A stretch of DNA of 64,000 nucleotides, taken from contig NZ_JOOA01000001.1 of the NCBI RefSeq assembly GCF_000712055.1, positions 186,001 through 250,000 of the forward strand. The letters are read 5' to 3'. The translations under genes and the position numbers were made by a program. This document shows positions 52,362-61,429 of this stretch, one piece after another (the stretch's first letter is position 1; every line of letters begins with the position of its first letter). A model generated the notes under the pieces. The model did not search any database and was not told the origin of the DNA. It saw only the letters and a list, made by a program, of their open reading frames with translations. The DNA is from Ruminococcus sp. HUN007 (GTDB lineage Bacteria; Bacillota; Clostridia; Oscillospirales; Ruminococcaceae).

Positions 52362-52832
52362 TTAATAATTATTACGGGACTTCATCGTGCGGTCTATATC
52401 TCGCTTTGCATCACGCTCTGCAGCTGCATCACGCTTGTCATAAAGCTTTTTACCCTTGCAGAGACCGACCTGAACTTTTACGTTCGAGCCTTTGAAGTAG
52501 ATAGAGATCGGAACAAGTGTAAGTCCGTCACACTTGATCTTTCCGAAGAGCTTTTCAATTTCCTTCTTATGAAGAAGAAGTTTTCTTACTCTCATCGGAT
52601 CACGGTTGAATATGTTGCCTTTTTCATAAGGAGAAATGTGCATACCCTTAATGAACATCTCGCCGTCGTCAATGGAACACCAGCTGTCCTTAAGGTTTAC
52701 TCCGCCCTGACGCAATGATTTGACTTCAGTACCGACAAGTTCAATACCTGCTTCGTAGCTTTCAAGTATGAAGTAATCATGTCTTGCTTTTCTGTTTTCC
52801 GATATAGTCTTGAACTTCGTTCTGTCGATCAT
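52362..52832 (-). CDS. smpB: SsrA-binding protein SmpB
   Basis: 156 residues. ENRKARHDYFILESYEAGIE, VKSLRQGGVNLKDSWCSIDD and MHISPYEKGNIFNRDPMRVR with the basic C-terminal tail (KKLYDKRDAAAERDAKRDID) are characteristic. SmpB brings tmRNA to the A site. smpB and ssrA are adjacent and may be cotranscribed, the RNA then being released by 5' processing. Confidence 0.97.
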   Translation of the reverse strand: MIDRTKFKTISENRKARHDYFILESYEAGIELVGTEVKSLRQGGVNLKDSWCSIDDGEMFIKGMHISPYEKGNIFNRDPMRVRKLLLHKKEIEKLFGKIKCDGLTLVPISIYFKGSNVKVQVGLCKGKKLYDKRDAAAERDAKRDIDRTMKSRNNY

Positions 52833-52863
52833 TGTATCACTTCCTTCTGAATAGACTATGACT

Positions 52864-52892
52864 ATTATACTTCAAATCTATTAAACTGTCAA
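52864..52892 (-). promoter_or_regulatory. Promoter of smpB-ssrA
   Basis: Minus strand TTGACA (52887-52892), 17-bp spacer, TATAAT (52864-52869), about 30 nt before the ATG. Confidence 0.8.
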
Positions 52893-52983
52893 TGACAATT
52901 TGATTACAAAACAAAAAGGCAGTTAAAACACAGACTGGCATAAACATCTATCGTATTTACACAGTCAGATCATATTGATTTCT

Positions 52984-53652
52984 TTATTTTATCGCATAGT
53001 ATCCGCTCTGCAGATATGAGAGCCAGAATATTTCCGATACAGCAAAGCCTGTTTTTCTCAGTAGTTCAAGATGATCAGATACTGTAACAGGATAATATTC
53101 AGTATTGTATCTTGCAGTATGATGAGCAGCTTCTTCAGGAGTCCTGCCGGCATTAAGACCGAAGTTTTCTATCCTTTTTAAAACCAGATCCCTGCCTGTT
53201 TCAGTAAACGGAGCCGTGTTTTCAAAACAGATAAACATGCCGCCCGGTTTAAGCGCACGGAAACAGTTTTTTACAGCTGTTTCTCTCTGGCTGCGGTCAA
53301 AATAATGATGACACTGTATGGCTGTTACCACATCAAATCTGTTTTCGAAATTAAGTTCTTCTGATCCGCACATACAGAATTCTGCGTTCTTTCCTGCAAG
53401 CTTTTCCCGTGCGCCTTCGAGCATTTTCTCCGAGGGATCACATAATACAAGTTCCAAAAGGTTTAATGTTTCCGATGCCTGCAGTCCCATTCTTCCGGTA
53501 CCGCATCCGGTATCAAGAAGTGAAATGCTCCGGTCGCCGAAATACGTCCTGATAAGGTCCGTTATCTGATCATAGATCTCATCATAAAACGGTATGACTT
53601 TTCTTATTTTGTTATCATAAATCTCTGCACAGAATGCACTTTTGTTATCCAT
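52984..53652 (-). CDS. Class I SAM-dependent methyltransferase
   Basis: 222 residues. SISLLDTGCGTGRMGLQASE is the SAM-binding motif I, LVLCDPSEKMLEGAREKLAG motif II, and VVTAIQCHHYFDRSQ/LKPGGMFICFEN the later motifs. Substrate unknown (UbiE/type 11 group). Single gene. Confidence 0.88.
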   Translation of the reverse strand: MDNKSAFCAEIYDNKIRKVIPFYDEIYDQITDLIRTYFGDRSISLLDTGCGTGRMGLQASETLNLLELVLCDPSEKMLEGAREKLAGKNAEFCMCGSEELNFENRFDVVTAIQCHHYFDRSQRETAVKNCFRALKPGGMFICFENTAPFTETGRDLVLKRIENFGLNAGRTPEEAAHHTARYNTEYYPVTVSDHLELLRKTGFAVSEIFWLSYLQSGYYAIK

Positions 53653-53773
53653 CTCTTACCTTTCCGTCAATTTCGTCTGATCTCTTATCTATATCATAGC
53701 GCAACCACCCGAAAATTGCAACAGCGTTCAAATTCTCCTTCTAAAAAACGTACAAATTTTTCATCCGTACTAC

Positions 53774-53833
53774 TTGACAAAGCATAGTAGTTGTGTTACA
53801 ATATCATCAAACCTACTTTGCATTACAAAGTAG
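53774..53833 (+). promoter_or_regulatory. Promoter and operator of the metalloprotease gene
   Basis: TTGACA (53774-53779), 17-bp spacer, TACAAT (53797-53802), then CTACTTTG-N5-CAAAGTAG (53813-53833). A related TACTACTTGACAAAGCATAG overlaps the -35. The repeats suggest repression by an unlinked regulator. Confidence 0.7.
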
Positions 53834-53878
53834 ATGATCCGGATCAAAATCTATATATAAAAACAAAGGAGCAACAAC

Positions 53879-54629
53879 ATGAAAACAAAAGCTAAAAAGG
53901 TCGTCACAGGGATAGTCGTAACATTACTGATCTTACTTGCAGGTGCGGCTGTCTGGTATTTTCAGTTCACAAAGAATGGTTACATCCTAACCGTGCCATA
54001 CCGCAGTTATTTTGAACAAATAGCAGAAAACGTGTATGTAAACAAGGACAACGCTATGAGTAAGGATGAAATACTGAACCTGATCCATGAAGCTGAAGAC
54101 CGTGACAGAGATTTCTACGGAGAACTGACATATGCTAGTGATACAACTATCATCCTGAATGATAATGAAAAAATTCAGCCGAAGCTCGGTGGAGGCAAGG
54201 ATACCTACACATTTTTATTCCCGAAAAAACATGATTATACTTGTTTGTCAAACGAATACTTTAACCTGGATATCGTTGCTCATGAAATAACTCATACAGA
54301 ATTACATGCAAGACTGACTAAAGAAGCAAGGTCGGCTATACCGATATGGTTTGACGAAGGGCTTGCAACACAGAACGACTACCGCGAGCGCTACAGTCTT
54401 GAAAGCTGGATTGAAAAAACTGATAACGGTAAAAAACGTTCCCGCTCTTGAAGATATCGATGAGCCAGGAGAATTCCATTGCGAAGAAGAAAGTGAAAGA
54501 CAGTTCCACTATGTTATTGCAAAGCACGAAGTCGGATTATGGATGGAAGCTCATCACAGAGAAGGTCTGATGGATCTTATCGACAGACTGAATAAAGGAG
54601 AAGACTTTAACAACGTTTACGGCATATAA
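53879..54629 (+). pseudogene. Membrane-anchored zinc metalloprotease, frameshifted at an A6 run
   Basis: The first frame gives a membrane anchor (about 8-28), a soluble domain and the HEITH zinc motif at residues 135-139, with Glu in FDEGLATQNDYRE as likely third ligand region. It stops at 54451 after NGKKRSRS. A second frame continues VKNVPALEDIDEPGEFHCEE to 54629. They join at six A (54431-54436) in the sequence GTAAAAAAC; one A fewer gives a single ~249-residue protein. Loss, error and slippage are all possible. Peptidase M1-like gluzincin C-terminal layout. Confidence 0.75.
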
Positions 54630-54698
54630 AATTATCTGCGGATAGCCTCCGCAAATTTCTGAAATTTCTTCATTTACTAAAACATTTCAAATACAAAA

Positions 54699-54756
54699 CA
54701 AATCAGGTTCAGTACACATATACATGTAGACTGAACCTGATTTTTCTAAATTTTGC
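54699..54756. terminator. Bidirectional terminator
   Basis: AAATCAGGTTCAGT / ACTGAACCTGATTT, 14-bp stem between converging genes. Confidence 0.85.
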
Positions 54757-54764
54757 TTATAACT

Positions 54765-56357
54765 TTAACGTCCGTCAGAAGCTGCACCGTCTGGTCCGAG
54801 GACTTTTTCATAGCGTATTTCACCGCTGCTCTTTGCATAAAGAACATTTTCATTTTTAGAATCGCCGAACTTTAAGCTAATGAGTGATTCATTATTATCT
54901 TTAATTAAATGATAATATTCCGAATCCTTCACAATATTACCGGTTGCCTCTACATTTCCGTCAGCGTAGTAAGCGGTAAACTTTCCGTTTGCAGAAATAT
55001 TGATATATGAACTGCTTGTATCACCGTCTTTATACCATACGCCTGCAATATCTGATCGGTCTACCTCAGGAGCTCCTGTGTTCGTCCGTTTTTCAACTGG
55101 ATAAACAGGATCTGAAAGTTCAAGTGAACCGTCTTTGCCGCTCTGTGCCAGCATATAGATATGTTTAATACCGTATTTATCAATAAATGAAATAGCGGTG
55201 TTAGGCATGTCACCAGGATAGCTGATACCGGCAGCCAGCGACTGACCTTTCTTAAGTTCCTTACATGTACAGATCGGTTTAACAGTCCATTTGTTTTCGC
55301 CCATCTGAGCATCATATACAGTCAGATATGTAATATCATCTGAAGCTGTAAGCACAGTATTCGTTTTAGGTTCACTGAAAAGATTATATGCTTTGTAATC
55401 TTTAAGGTCTTCGGTAAAATATGAAGCTGTTACCGGATTGTTTTTTCTGAAAGATTTGAGCGGAGTAAATTCTATATTCTGCTTACTTGCAAGAAGTTCT
55501 TTATGCTCTGCATCAAGATCAAAATTCTCAATTACAGTTGACTTGCTTTTGTCTGGTTCGCCGGTAGTATTAGTATAGAACACTACCTTGTCTCCTTCAA
55601 GTTCTGAGAATACATATGAAACAACCTTGTGATCACAAGAAGCTTTTTCAAGCTGGAATTTTTCTGTAACAGTATTTGCTGCACCGCTAGATCCTATATG
55701 CCCTATTGTATTAGAAGAAATAAGGAAATTCTGATTTCTTGCCCAGGATTCAAATACAGCAATGAGATCTCCGTTTAAAACATCATAGGAATAAACTACA
55801 CCAAGTTCAGTACCGGTCATCTTGTCTTTGTCAGTAATTTCACCCATGATAAGTTCCGGAACTCCGTCTTCATTAAGATCCTTAAATGTATAACCGGTCG
55901 TTTCAAATGCTGCTTTCGGATCCTGGCTGACTCTCTCTCCATACCAGCAAGCTCCGAATCCAGCTTCAACATAGCCGTCCTGTTTAGCTAAAGTATCATA
56001 ATAAAAATTAATTATCTCATTATATGGTTCTACCCATGGATTCGGATACGATACTGAAAGATCATCTTCTGCAACTGGTGTTGGATTTGTAGTCGGTGCT
56101 GGTGTTGTAGTTGCAGGAGTAGTCACCTTCGGTATTTCCGTTACGGCAGGTGTTGTCTGTGTAGTACCGCTAAATTCGCCGATAAGCGCATTCTTGACCA
56201 CGTTAAGGTCCATTACATTAACTACTCCGTCTCCGTTTACATCACAGTTGTATACCGAATGAGCATCGATCGCTCCGCCAAAAGCATTTGTCATCGTAAA
56301 TACAAATGCTGCTGACAATAATGATGATACGGCTGCTGTTACTGCTGTTTTTTTCAT
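54765..56357 (-). CDS. Secreted protein with N-terminal half-dockerin and Thr/Pro linker
   Basis: 530 residues: signal peptide (1-32), one dockerin-type calcium repeat (YNCDVNGDGVVNVMDLNVVK, about 36-62), a Thr/Pro/Ala linker (about 65-95) and a large globular part with DLNEDGVPELIMGEITDKDK (an EF-hand-like or repeated beta-propeller type calcium loop) to the end. Standard dockerins have two repeats; this has one, at the wrong end, so cohesin binding is doubtful. Function of the globular part unknown. Confidence 0.75.
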   Translation of the reverse strand: MKKTAVTAAVSSLLSAAFVFTMTNAFGGAIDAHSVYNCDVNGDGVVNVMDLNVVKNALIGEFSGTTQTTPAVTEIPKVTTPATTTPAPTTNPTPVAEDDLSVSYPNPWVEPYNEIINFYYDTLAKQDGYVEAGFGACWYGERVSQDPKAAFETTGYTFKDLNEDGVPELIMGEITDKDKMTGTELGVVYSYDVLNGDLIAVFESWARNQNFLISSNTIGHIGSSGAANTVTEKFQLEKASCDHKVVSYVFSELEGDKVVFYTNTTGEPDKSKSTVIENFDLDAEHKELLASKQNIEFTPLKSFRKNNPVTASYFTEDLKDYKAYNLFSEPKTNTVLTASDDITYLTVYDAQMGENKWTVKPICTCKELKKGQSLAAGISYPGDMPNTAISFIDKYGIKHIYMLAQSGKDGSLELSDPVYPVEKRTNTGAPEVDRSDIAGVWYKDGDTSSSYINISANGKFTAYYADGNVEATGNIVKDSEYYHLIKDNNESLISLKFGDSKNENVLYAKSSGEIRYEKVLGPDGAASDGR

Positions 56358-56400
56358 TTCAAATTCCCCCTGTTTTCTGCAATTACTTTTTGCAGTTATA

Positions 56401-56430
56401 TAGTAAACGAAAATATATTTTCGTTTACTA
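56401..56430. repeat. 30-bp perfect palindrome
   Basis: TAGTAAACGAAAATA followed directly by its reverse complement. It lies about 45 bp upstream of the half-dockerin gene start and next to its likely TATATAA promoter box. Confidence 0.9.
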
Positions 56431-56493
56431 TTAGCCGATATGCAGGGAGCAAACGTAGTTTGCGGATCTGCAAGGCAATATAAATGAATGAAT

Positions 56494-56538
56494 TAATTAT
56501 AGTGAACGTATAAATCATTTATACGTTCACTATAATTA
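56494..56538. repeat. 45-bp palindrome with 1-nt centre
   Basis: 22-bp arms (TAATTATAGTGAACGTATAA at left end) around a single C. Outer ATAGTRAACG is shared with the palindrome at 56401. The 56358-56958 intergenic stretch holds these two, a CGGCTCA/TGAGCCG hairpin near 56670, a 25-bp repeat (56773) and the HipA-like gene promoter. Confidence 0.9.
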
Positions 56539-56772
56539 TATTTTAGCACATAACAGAAAGTTTTGCATCGTACAAAAGGGAACTTTGGATATATAAATGT
56601 TTGCAGCTATTATAGTCGTAAATATATGTTTTGCACAATTAATTTAATATCAGGTAAAAATAAACGGCTCACTTAATATGAGCCGTAACGTTATTGATTT
56701 AATTTCACACCATTACTCATTTTGCAGTGAACTCCATCGTTTCATCTCGTTTTCTCCTTTTCGCCTCCCTTA

Positions 56773-56797
56773 AAATGGTGGTGCCTTCGGCACAATT
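56773..56797. repeat. 25-bp direct repeat, left of HipA-like gene
   Basis: Identical to 58473-58497. Contains a GTGCC-TTC-GGCAC hairpin. Confidence 0.85.
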
Positions 56798-56893
56798 ATA
56801 AATCTTCTGTATCACACAAAATCTTTTATGCGAACATTATACCATATGCATTCTTTATTATCAAGATGAAAATTTCCTTAAATATTATAAACA

Positions 56894-56922
56894 TTGATAT
56901 TTCACAAAAAGTATGGTAAAAT
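56894..56922 (+). promoter_or_regulatory. Promoter of HipA-like gene
   Basis: TTGATA (56894-56899), 17-bp spacer, TAAAAT (56917-56922). Confidence 0.7.
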
Positions 56923-56958
56923 ATTAGAGAATAATGAACAAAGGAGGTCGGTCAGAAA

Positions 56959-58413
56959 ATGTATTTGTTAATGAATAAAAACACAGTCGTTGCGTCTTTT
57001 GAGAAGAAGCCAGCTACTGCTTTTTCTGATGAAACACTTTTCGTTAAAGTGGATCAGACCGGCATTCTTCCTTTGGGTTTCGATGACATCAATACATGGC
57101 TCGATAGTCGTAAGTCCTCTAAACATAATGCGCACCTGCAGAAGATTATGCGTCAGATGGGCTGTGACGATAATGAAGGCTTTATCAGAACAACGCACGC
57201 AGCAACGATCAACGACACGTTCTGGATAAAAACTGAAAATGAAAGCCTTACGTGGGAACAGATTTCACTTTACAGCAATCAGTTCACAGAAACTATCTCC
57301 CGTCTTGCGTTCGAAGGTGTCGGTTTATACGTTGCTGATTTTTCATCCACATCACCGGAGCTTGCCTGCGAAGGATCATTCCGTAAGTGCTTCCGTAAAG
57401 AAGATCAGCCAGGATTTTTCGGTTCTGATATTTTTATTTACAAACGAGGTAACGAATACGGAGCTGGTCTGGAACCTTACTGTGAAATGCTGGCATCTGA
57501 GATTGCGGCTATTATCAGTCCGGAAAACTATGTTCCTTATCATACAGTTCTGCTTCATGATAAGCTCGCATCGAAATGCAATCTTTTCACAAACGAAAAA
57601 TATGGGTACGCTTCATTTTCGAAACTAATGAAAGCTAAAAGCCTTCAGGATGTTTTCGATTATTTTGAAAACATAGGCGCATCACAGGAATTCCGTGAGA
57701 TGCTTGTAGTTGACTCTCTTTGCTTCAATCAGGACAGACATGCTGGAAACTACGGCGTTCTTTTTGACAACGACACACTGAATATCACCGGAATGGCTCC
57801 AGTGTTCGATCTCAATCTTTCCATGCTGCCGTATGTTTCGATGACTGACTTTGACAACATCGGAGATAAACTTTTCGAATATGCCCCTGTTCTCGGTGAT
57901 GACTTCACAAGAATAGGTCAGATGGCGATGAACGATAAACTTCGCGACCGTGTTAAAACTATCCGCGATTTTTCGTTTTCATTCCGTGGTGATAATACTT
58001 TTACTCCTGAACGTGTCAACGCTATTGAAACAATTATCCATAAACAGGCTGATGCGCTTCTTTATAATGAAGTTCTACGTACCAGAGATGTATTCTTCTC
58101 GCAGAACGCTGTCGAAGAAGATATCTATAAAGGCGAAGTTAAACAAGCTGTTAAACGTTTTAATATGTTCACAGACGCAATTGACAACATGGAACTTGGC
58201 GATAATGTATTCAAAAGCGAATGCGTTTCATCAGATACTGTTCAGCTTATTTTCGAAATAAATTCCTTCGAACTGACAGTAGATTTTCTGAAAAGAAAAA
58301 TTCAGATTACTGATGATCGTCTGAAAGCTATTGAACCAGATGAATTACCACCAGTCGTAGGCGAACTATATGATAAACTAAACAATCTTTTTATAAACAT
58401 AAATCGATACTAA
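56959..58413 (+). CDS. Orphan HipA-like kinase
   Basis: 484 residues after AAAGGAGG. Kinase signatures: MLVVDSLCFNQDRHAGNYGV with catalytic Asp259, and MAPVFDLNLSML with metal-binding Asp284. HipA kinases phosphorylate aminoacyl-tRNA synthetase and cause growth arrest, normally with a HipB HTH antitoxin next door. No HipB-like gene lies on either side; the first ~110 residues could hold a fused partner but show no clear HTH. The gene is bounded by 25-bp direct repeats. Confidence 0.8.
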   Translation: MYLLMNKNTVVASFEKKPATAFSDETLFVKVDQTGILPLGFDDINTWLDSRKSSKHNAHLQKIMRQMGCDDNEGFIRTTHAATINDTFWIKTENESLTWEQISLYSNQFTETISRLAFEGVGLYVADFSSTSPELACEGSFRKCFRKEDQPGFFGSDIFIYKRGNEYGAGLEPYCEMLASEIAAIISPENYVPYHTVLLHDKLASKCNLFTNEKYGYASFSKLMKAKSLQDVFDYFENIGASQEFREMLVVDSLCFNQDRHAGNYGVLFDNDTLNITGMAPVFDLNLSMLPYVSMTDFDNIGDKLFEYAPVLGDDFTRIGQMAMNDKLRDRVKTIRDFSFSFRGDNTFTPERVNAIETIIHKQADALLYNEVLRTRDVFFSQNAVEEDIYKGEVKQAVKRFNMFTDAIDNMELGDNVFKSECVSSDTVQLIFEINSFELTVDFLKRKIQITDDRLKAIEPDELPPVVGELYDKLNNLFININRY

Positions 58414-58414
58414 T

Positions 58415-58443
58415 AAAAATGCACCCACCGGGTGCATTTTTTT
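58415..58443 (+). terminator. Terminator after HipA-like gene
   Basis: AAAAATGCACCC / GGGTGCATTTTT stem (58415-58426 / 58430-58441). Confidence 0.85.
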
Positions 58444-58472
58444 ATTATAGCACGCCGAAGGCGTACATTTTC

Positions 58473-58497
58473 AAATGGTGGTGCCTTCGGCACAATT
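58473..58497. repeat. 25-bp direct repeat, right of HipA-like gene
   Basis: Second copy of 56773-56797. Confidence 0.85.
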
Positions 58498-58604
58498 CTT
58501 ACTCTATCCAAATGTTACTATTCACGGCCTAATTTTCCCAGCACAAAAGAAAACAACACCACTGGACCGGTTTTATTACCGGCCTGATGATGCTGTATTT
58601 TATA

Positions 58605-58775
58605 TTATTCACATTCAGCAATTATTTCTTCGACAGTATATGGGTTACTATCACATAATCTTGTTAATGCATCATATTCGTTGATTCCATTTCTTCGGCA
58701 TGTTTCAATGTATGTACGAATCATTGCATAGTTATTTGCTGTTTTTGAAGATGAGAACTGACCTGACACCTTCAT
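58605..58775 (-). pseudogene. IS66-type transposase C-terminal fragment
   Basis: KVSGQFSSSKTANNYAMIRT and YIETCRRNGINEYDALTRLC is the conserved end of IS66-like transposases. The rest is missing; the frame upstream belongs to a different fossil. Confidence 0.75.
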
Positions 58776-58799
58776 TTTTGTTTTCGTCACACGTAGTGT

Positions 58800-58950
58800 C
58801 GATCGTCTCACGCTCAAACTCTGCGAAGTTCAGCAGATTGTTCCTCATCATACACCCCTCTTTTGTCTCCGTATTGAACGGCTCGGATAGGGAGTAGACG
58901 GTCACACCGTGGTGGTCAAGCTCGTTTGTGATATTCAAGTATTCCCTCAT
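58800..58950 (-). pseudogene. Serine recombinase fragment
   Basis: LNITNELDHHGVTVYSLSEP and NLLNFAEFERETID match the resolvase-domain region of large serine recombinases. Truncated at both ends and abutting the IS66 fragment. Confidence 0.7.
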
Positions 58951-58973
58951 GTTCTGCGCCTGTGAATATCGTC

Positions 58974-60158
58974 TTATTCCTTATCCATCAGAAGAACACA
59001 GCAGAGCATGATACACGGAAACATAATACCGCATAAGATACCCCTGTGCAGATCGCTCCCAAATAAGGCAGACGCTTTTCCTGCGATCGTCGGACCGGCA
59101 CCGCACCCAAGATCGCCTGCAAGCGCCAATAATGCAAACATCAGCGTTCCACCGTTTCTGAGCCTTGCGGCTGAGAGACTGAAAGTTCCCGGCCAGAATA
59201 TCCCGACTGAAAATCCGCACAGCATACAGCCGATCAGTCCGGCTGACGGAGCTTTTGTCAGCCCGATCAGCAGATAGCTCATCACGCATAAAACAGACGA
59301 TGCGAGCATTACGTTTTGCAGCGGTATCTTCTCACCAAACTTACTGAACAACGCTCTTGCACTGCCCATACATATTGCAAATCCCATTGTTCCTATCAGG
59401 TCTCCTGCGGATTTCGAGATTTGCAGTCCCGACTCGGCAAATGCAGATGCCCACTGGCTTACCGTCAGCTCACTAGCCCCTGCACAAAGCATCATCAGGC
59501 AGAAAAATAGAAATCCGGGTGTTTTTATCAATTCCGCTAATCCCGATTCTTGTCTTCTTGTTTCGGAAAGTGCAGCAATTGGGACTTTCAGAAAAAGAAT
59601 AAAATTCAATATCGGAACGATCGACCATAATGCGGCAAGTATACGCCAATGCTCTATTCCCGCGATAGCAAAAAATACAGTTGATAACAGCACAGTAGCC
59701 GCCTGTCCCCAGCAGTAGAAGGAGTGGAGCAAGGACATCGCAGTTTCCTTGTTGTCTGTCGGACAAGCCTCAACGATGGGGCTTACAAGCACCTCCATAA
59801 GCCCTCCTCCCACAGCATACAGTGCTATGCAGATGACAAGTCCGGCGAAGGGTGACGGGAGCTTGTCGGGCAGGATCGTCATCAGCAGGAATCCCGATGA
59901 AGACAGGATATGTGAAAGCTGCATGGATACCCGATACCCGATCTTGTCCACAAAGGCAGGAGCGACCGCATCCACAGTCAGCTGAACGGCAAAATTGATC
60001 GTTATGAGCCATGTGATCTGTGCCAATGGGATACCGAATTCCGACCGAAACCGCAGAAACAGCATCGGCACAAAGTTATTGACGATTGCCTGAATTATAT
60101 AGCCGATGAAACAGGCAGTCAGTGTTGTCTTATAGGATATATTCTTAATGCTCCTCAC
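58974..60158 (-). CDS. MFS transporter
   Basis: About 394 residues from GTG 60158, just after the stop of the esterase-like gene. Twelve hydrophobic segments; FVDKIGYRVSMQLSHILSSS is the loop 2-3 MFS motif. FucP/NarK-like set; substrate unknown, but coupling with the esterase suggests a sugar or aromatic acid released by it. Codon use is more GC-rich than in the neighbours to the left. Confidence 0.85.
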   Translation of the reverse strand: MRSIKNISYKTTLTACFIGYIIQAIVNNFVPMLFLRFRSEFGIPLAQITWLITINFAVQLTVDAVAPAFVDKIGYRVSMQLSHILSSSGFLLMTILPDKLPSPFAGLVICIALYAVGGGLMEVLVSPIVEACPTDNKETAMSLLHSFYCWGQAATVLLSTVFFAIAGIEHWRILAALWSIVPILNFILFLKVPIAALSETRRQESGLAELIKTPGFLFFCLMMLCAGASELTVSQWASAFAESGLQISKSAGDLIGTMGFAICMGSARALFSKFGEKIPLQNVMLASSVLCVMSYLLIGLTKAPSAGLIGCMLCGFSVGIFWPGTFSLSAARLRNGGTLMFALLALAGDLGCGAGPTIAGKASALFGSDLHRGILCGIMFPCIMLCCVLLMDKE

Positions 60159-60159
60159 C

Positions 60160-61284
60160 TCAAAACGATTTATCAAGCAATTCCAGCCCGTAGGTCTTGA
60201 CATCACCGTTCACAGCATCAAATATCCACTCACCAACACTTCTGTCATTGCCGAGCTTGTCAAACACATTCGCAGATATGATCGTATGCTGGGTATTATG
60301 GGTTTCTGCATCTTCTCCGCAGCTCCAGATATAAATACCCACATCGGAGATATTCGTCTGCAAGCCGTTCACCATTTCTTTCAGATCACGCTGGAAGTGA
60401 TCGCCAAGCTCTTGGGTCTTATCCATTTTTCCGCTGTCGATATAGGACTGATACTGCATCAGGGTATCATCACGGCAGGAGCAGTCAAAGAGTATTTTCA
60501 CGCTGTCACCGCGCTTTTCGTGGAGTGCGGTCAGACTGTCGAGAACAAGGTTATTTGTGGTCAGTCTGTCTGATATTTCAGCCGGAGCCTTCCATAGCTC
60601 CACAGCCGTTTCGTGCCAGCCGTCATAAAGCAGGAGCGAGCTGTCAACACAGACAGTTACATTTTCAGCACTCGGAAAACGGTCGATCACATCGTCAGCC
60701 AACAAGGATGTCGCAAATCCGCCTGCCGAAAAGCCTGTTACAAGCAGCGTGTCAGGCTCTCCGATATACTGCCTGACCTGTTCCACATAAGCGGAGTAAT
60801 TGCTGTATCCTGTGTGATACACAGTCTTTTTGCCTTCATAAGTTCCCGTGCCTGCGTGAAAATCGCCTGTCGCATAGGGAATCACGATAAAGCTCCAGTC
60901 CTTGAACGGATTCTCCTCCGCCGTGCTGCCGATACCGCCCTGTGCGACAAAGTCCTGCGCCGTCATATTGGTCGCATAGAACTCTTTGCCACTCTCGGAA
61001 GTCTCAGGGGTAATGCTCACACCGCCGCCGAAGAAATACACGACCACCTTGTTTTCCGTACCCTTGCGGAATATGCCGTGCCATTCACTGCCGTCCGAGG
61101 ACTTTGCACCGTCCACTTCAACCTCATACCACTTGCCGATCACAGGTTCACCTTTGAGTTTCGGGAATGTTTTGAGAAATGTCAGCTTCAGAAGAATAAA
61201 AATGCCTATTGCGATCACTAAAATGATAATGCCGATGATGATAAGTACCTTTTTCAGTCTGCTTTTCGGTTTTGTGTTTTCCAT
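60160..61284 (-). CDS. Membrane-anchored pectin-acetylesterase-like hydrolase
   Basis: 374 residues: N-terminal membrane anchor (about 12-33), then VVVYFFGGGVSITPETSESG (oxyanion Gly motif), nucleophile Ser in LLVTGFSAGGFATSLL, and His near ETHNTQHTIISANVF. These are hallmarks of the pectinacetylesterase/notum family. It would deacylate extracellular polysaccharide. Cotranscribed with the MFS gene. Confidence 0.85.
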   Translation of the reverse strand: MENTKPKSRLKKVLIIIGIIILVIAIGIFILLKLTFLKTFPKLKGEPVIGKWYEVEVDGAKSSDGSEWHGIFRKGTENKVVVYFFGGGVSITPETSESGKEFYATNMTAQDFVAQGGIGSTAEENPFKDWSFIVIPYATGDFHAGTGTYEGKKTVYHTGYSNYSAYVEQVRQYIGEPDTLLVTGFSAGGFATSLLADDVIDRFPSAENVTVCVDSSLLLYDGWHETAVELWKAPAEISDRLTTNNLVLDSLTALHEKRGDSVKILFDCSCRDDTLMQYQSYIDSGKMDKTQELGDHFQRDLKEMVNGLQTNISDVGIYIWSCGEDAETHNTQHTIISANVFDKLGNDRSVGEWIFDAVNGDVKTYGLELLDKSF

Positions 61285-61329
61285 GACAACTCCTCCTCAA
61301 TCTCACGGCTTGACAAGCCTGCTTTTCTA

Positions 61330-61412
61330 TGATACTATAATATCATAAAACGGCTGCAAAGTCAATAAGATCGGGAAAATGATACTATTTAGCGAAAAAG
61401 TATCATCAGGCA
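61330..61412. promoter_or_regulatory. TetR operator region
   Basis: Between divergent genes: GATACTATAATATCAT and TGATACTATTT...AAAGTATCA inverted repeats (about 61334-61350 and 61379-61408). Likely bound by the TetR protein to control both directions. Confidence 0.7.
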
Positions 61413-61429
61413 GAAAGGAAGAACGGAAA

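Noticed and set aside
57239..57628. Plus-strand ORF of 129 codons inside the HipA-like gene
   Set aside because: Out-of-frame shadow of a gene with clear kinase motifs.
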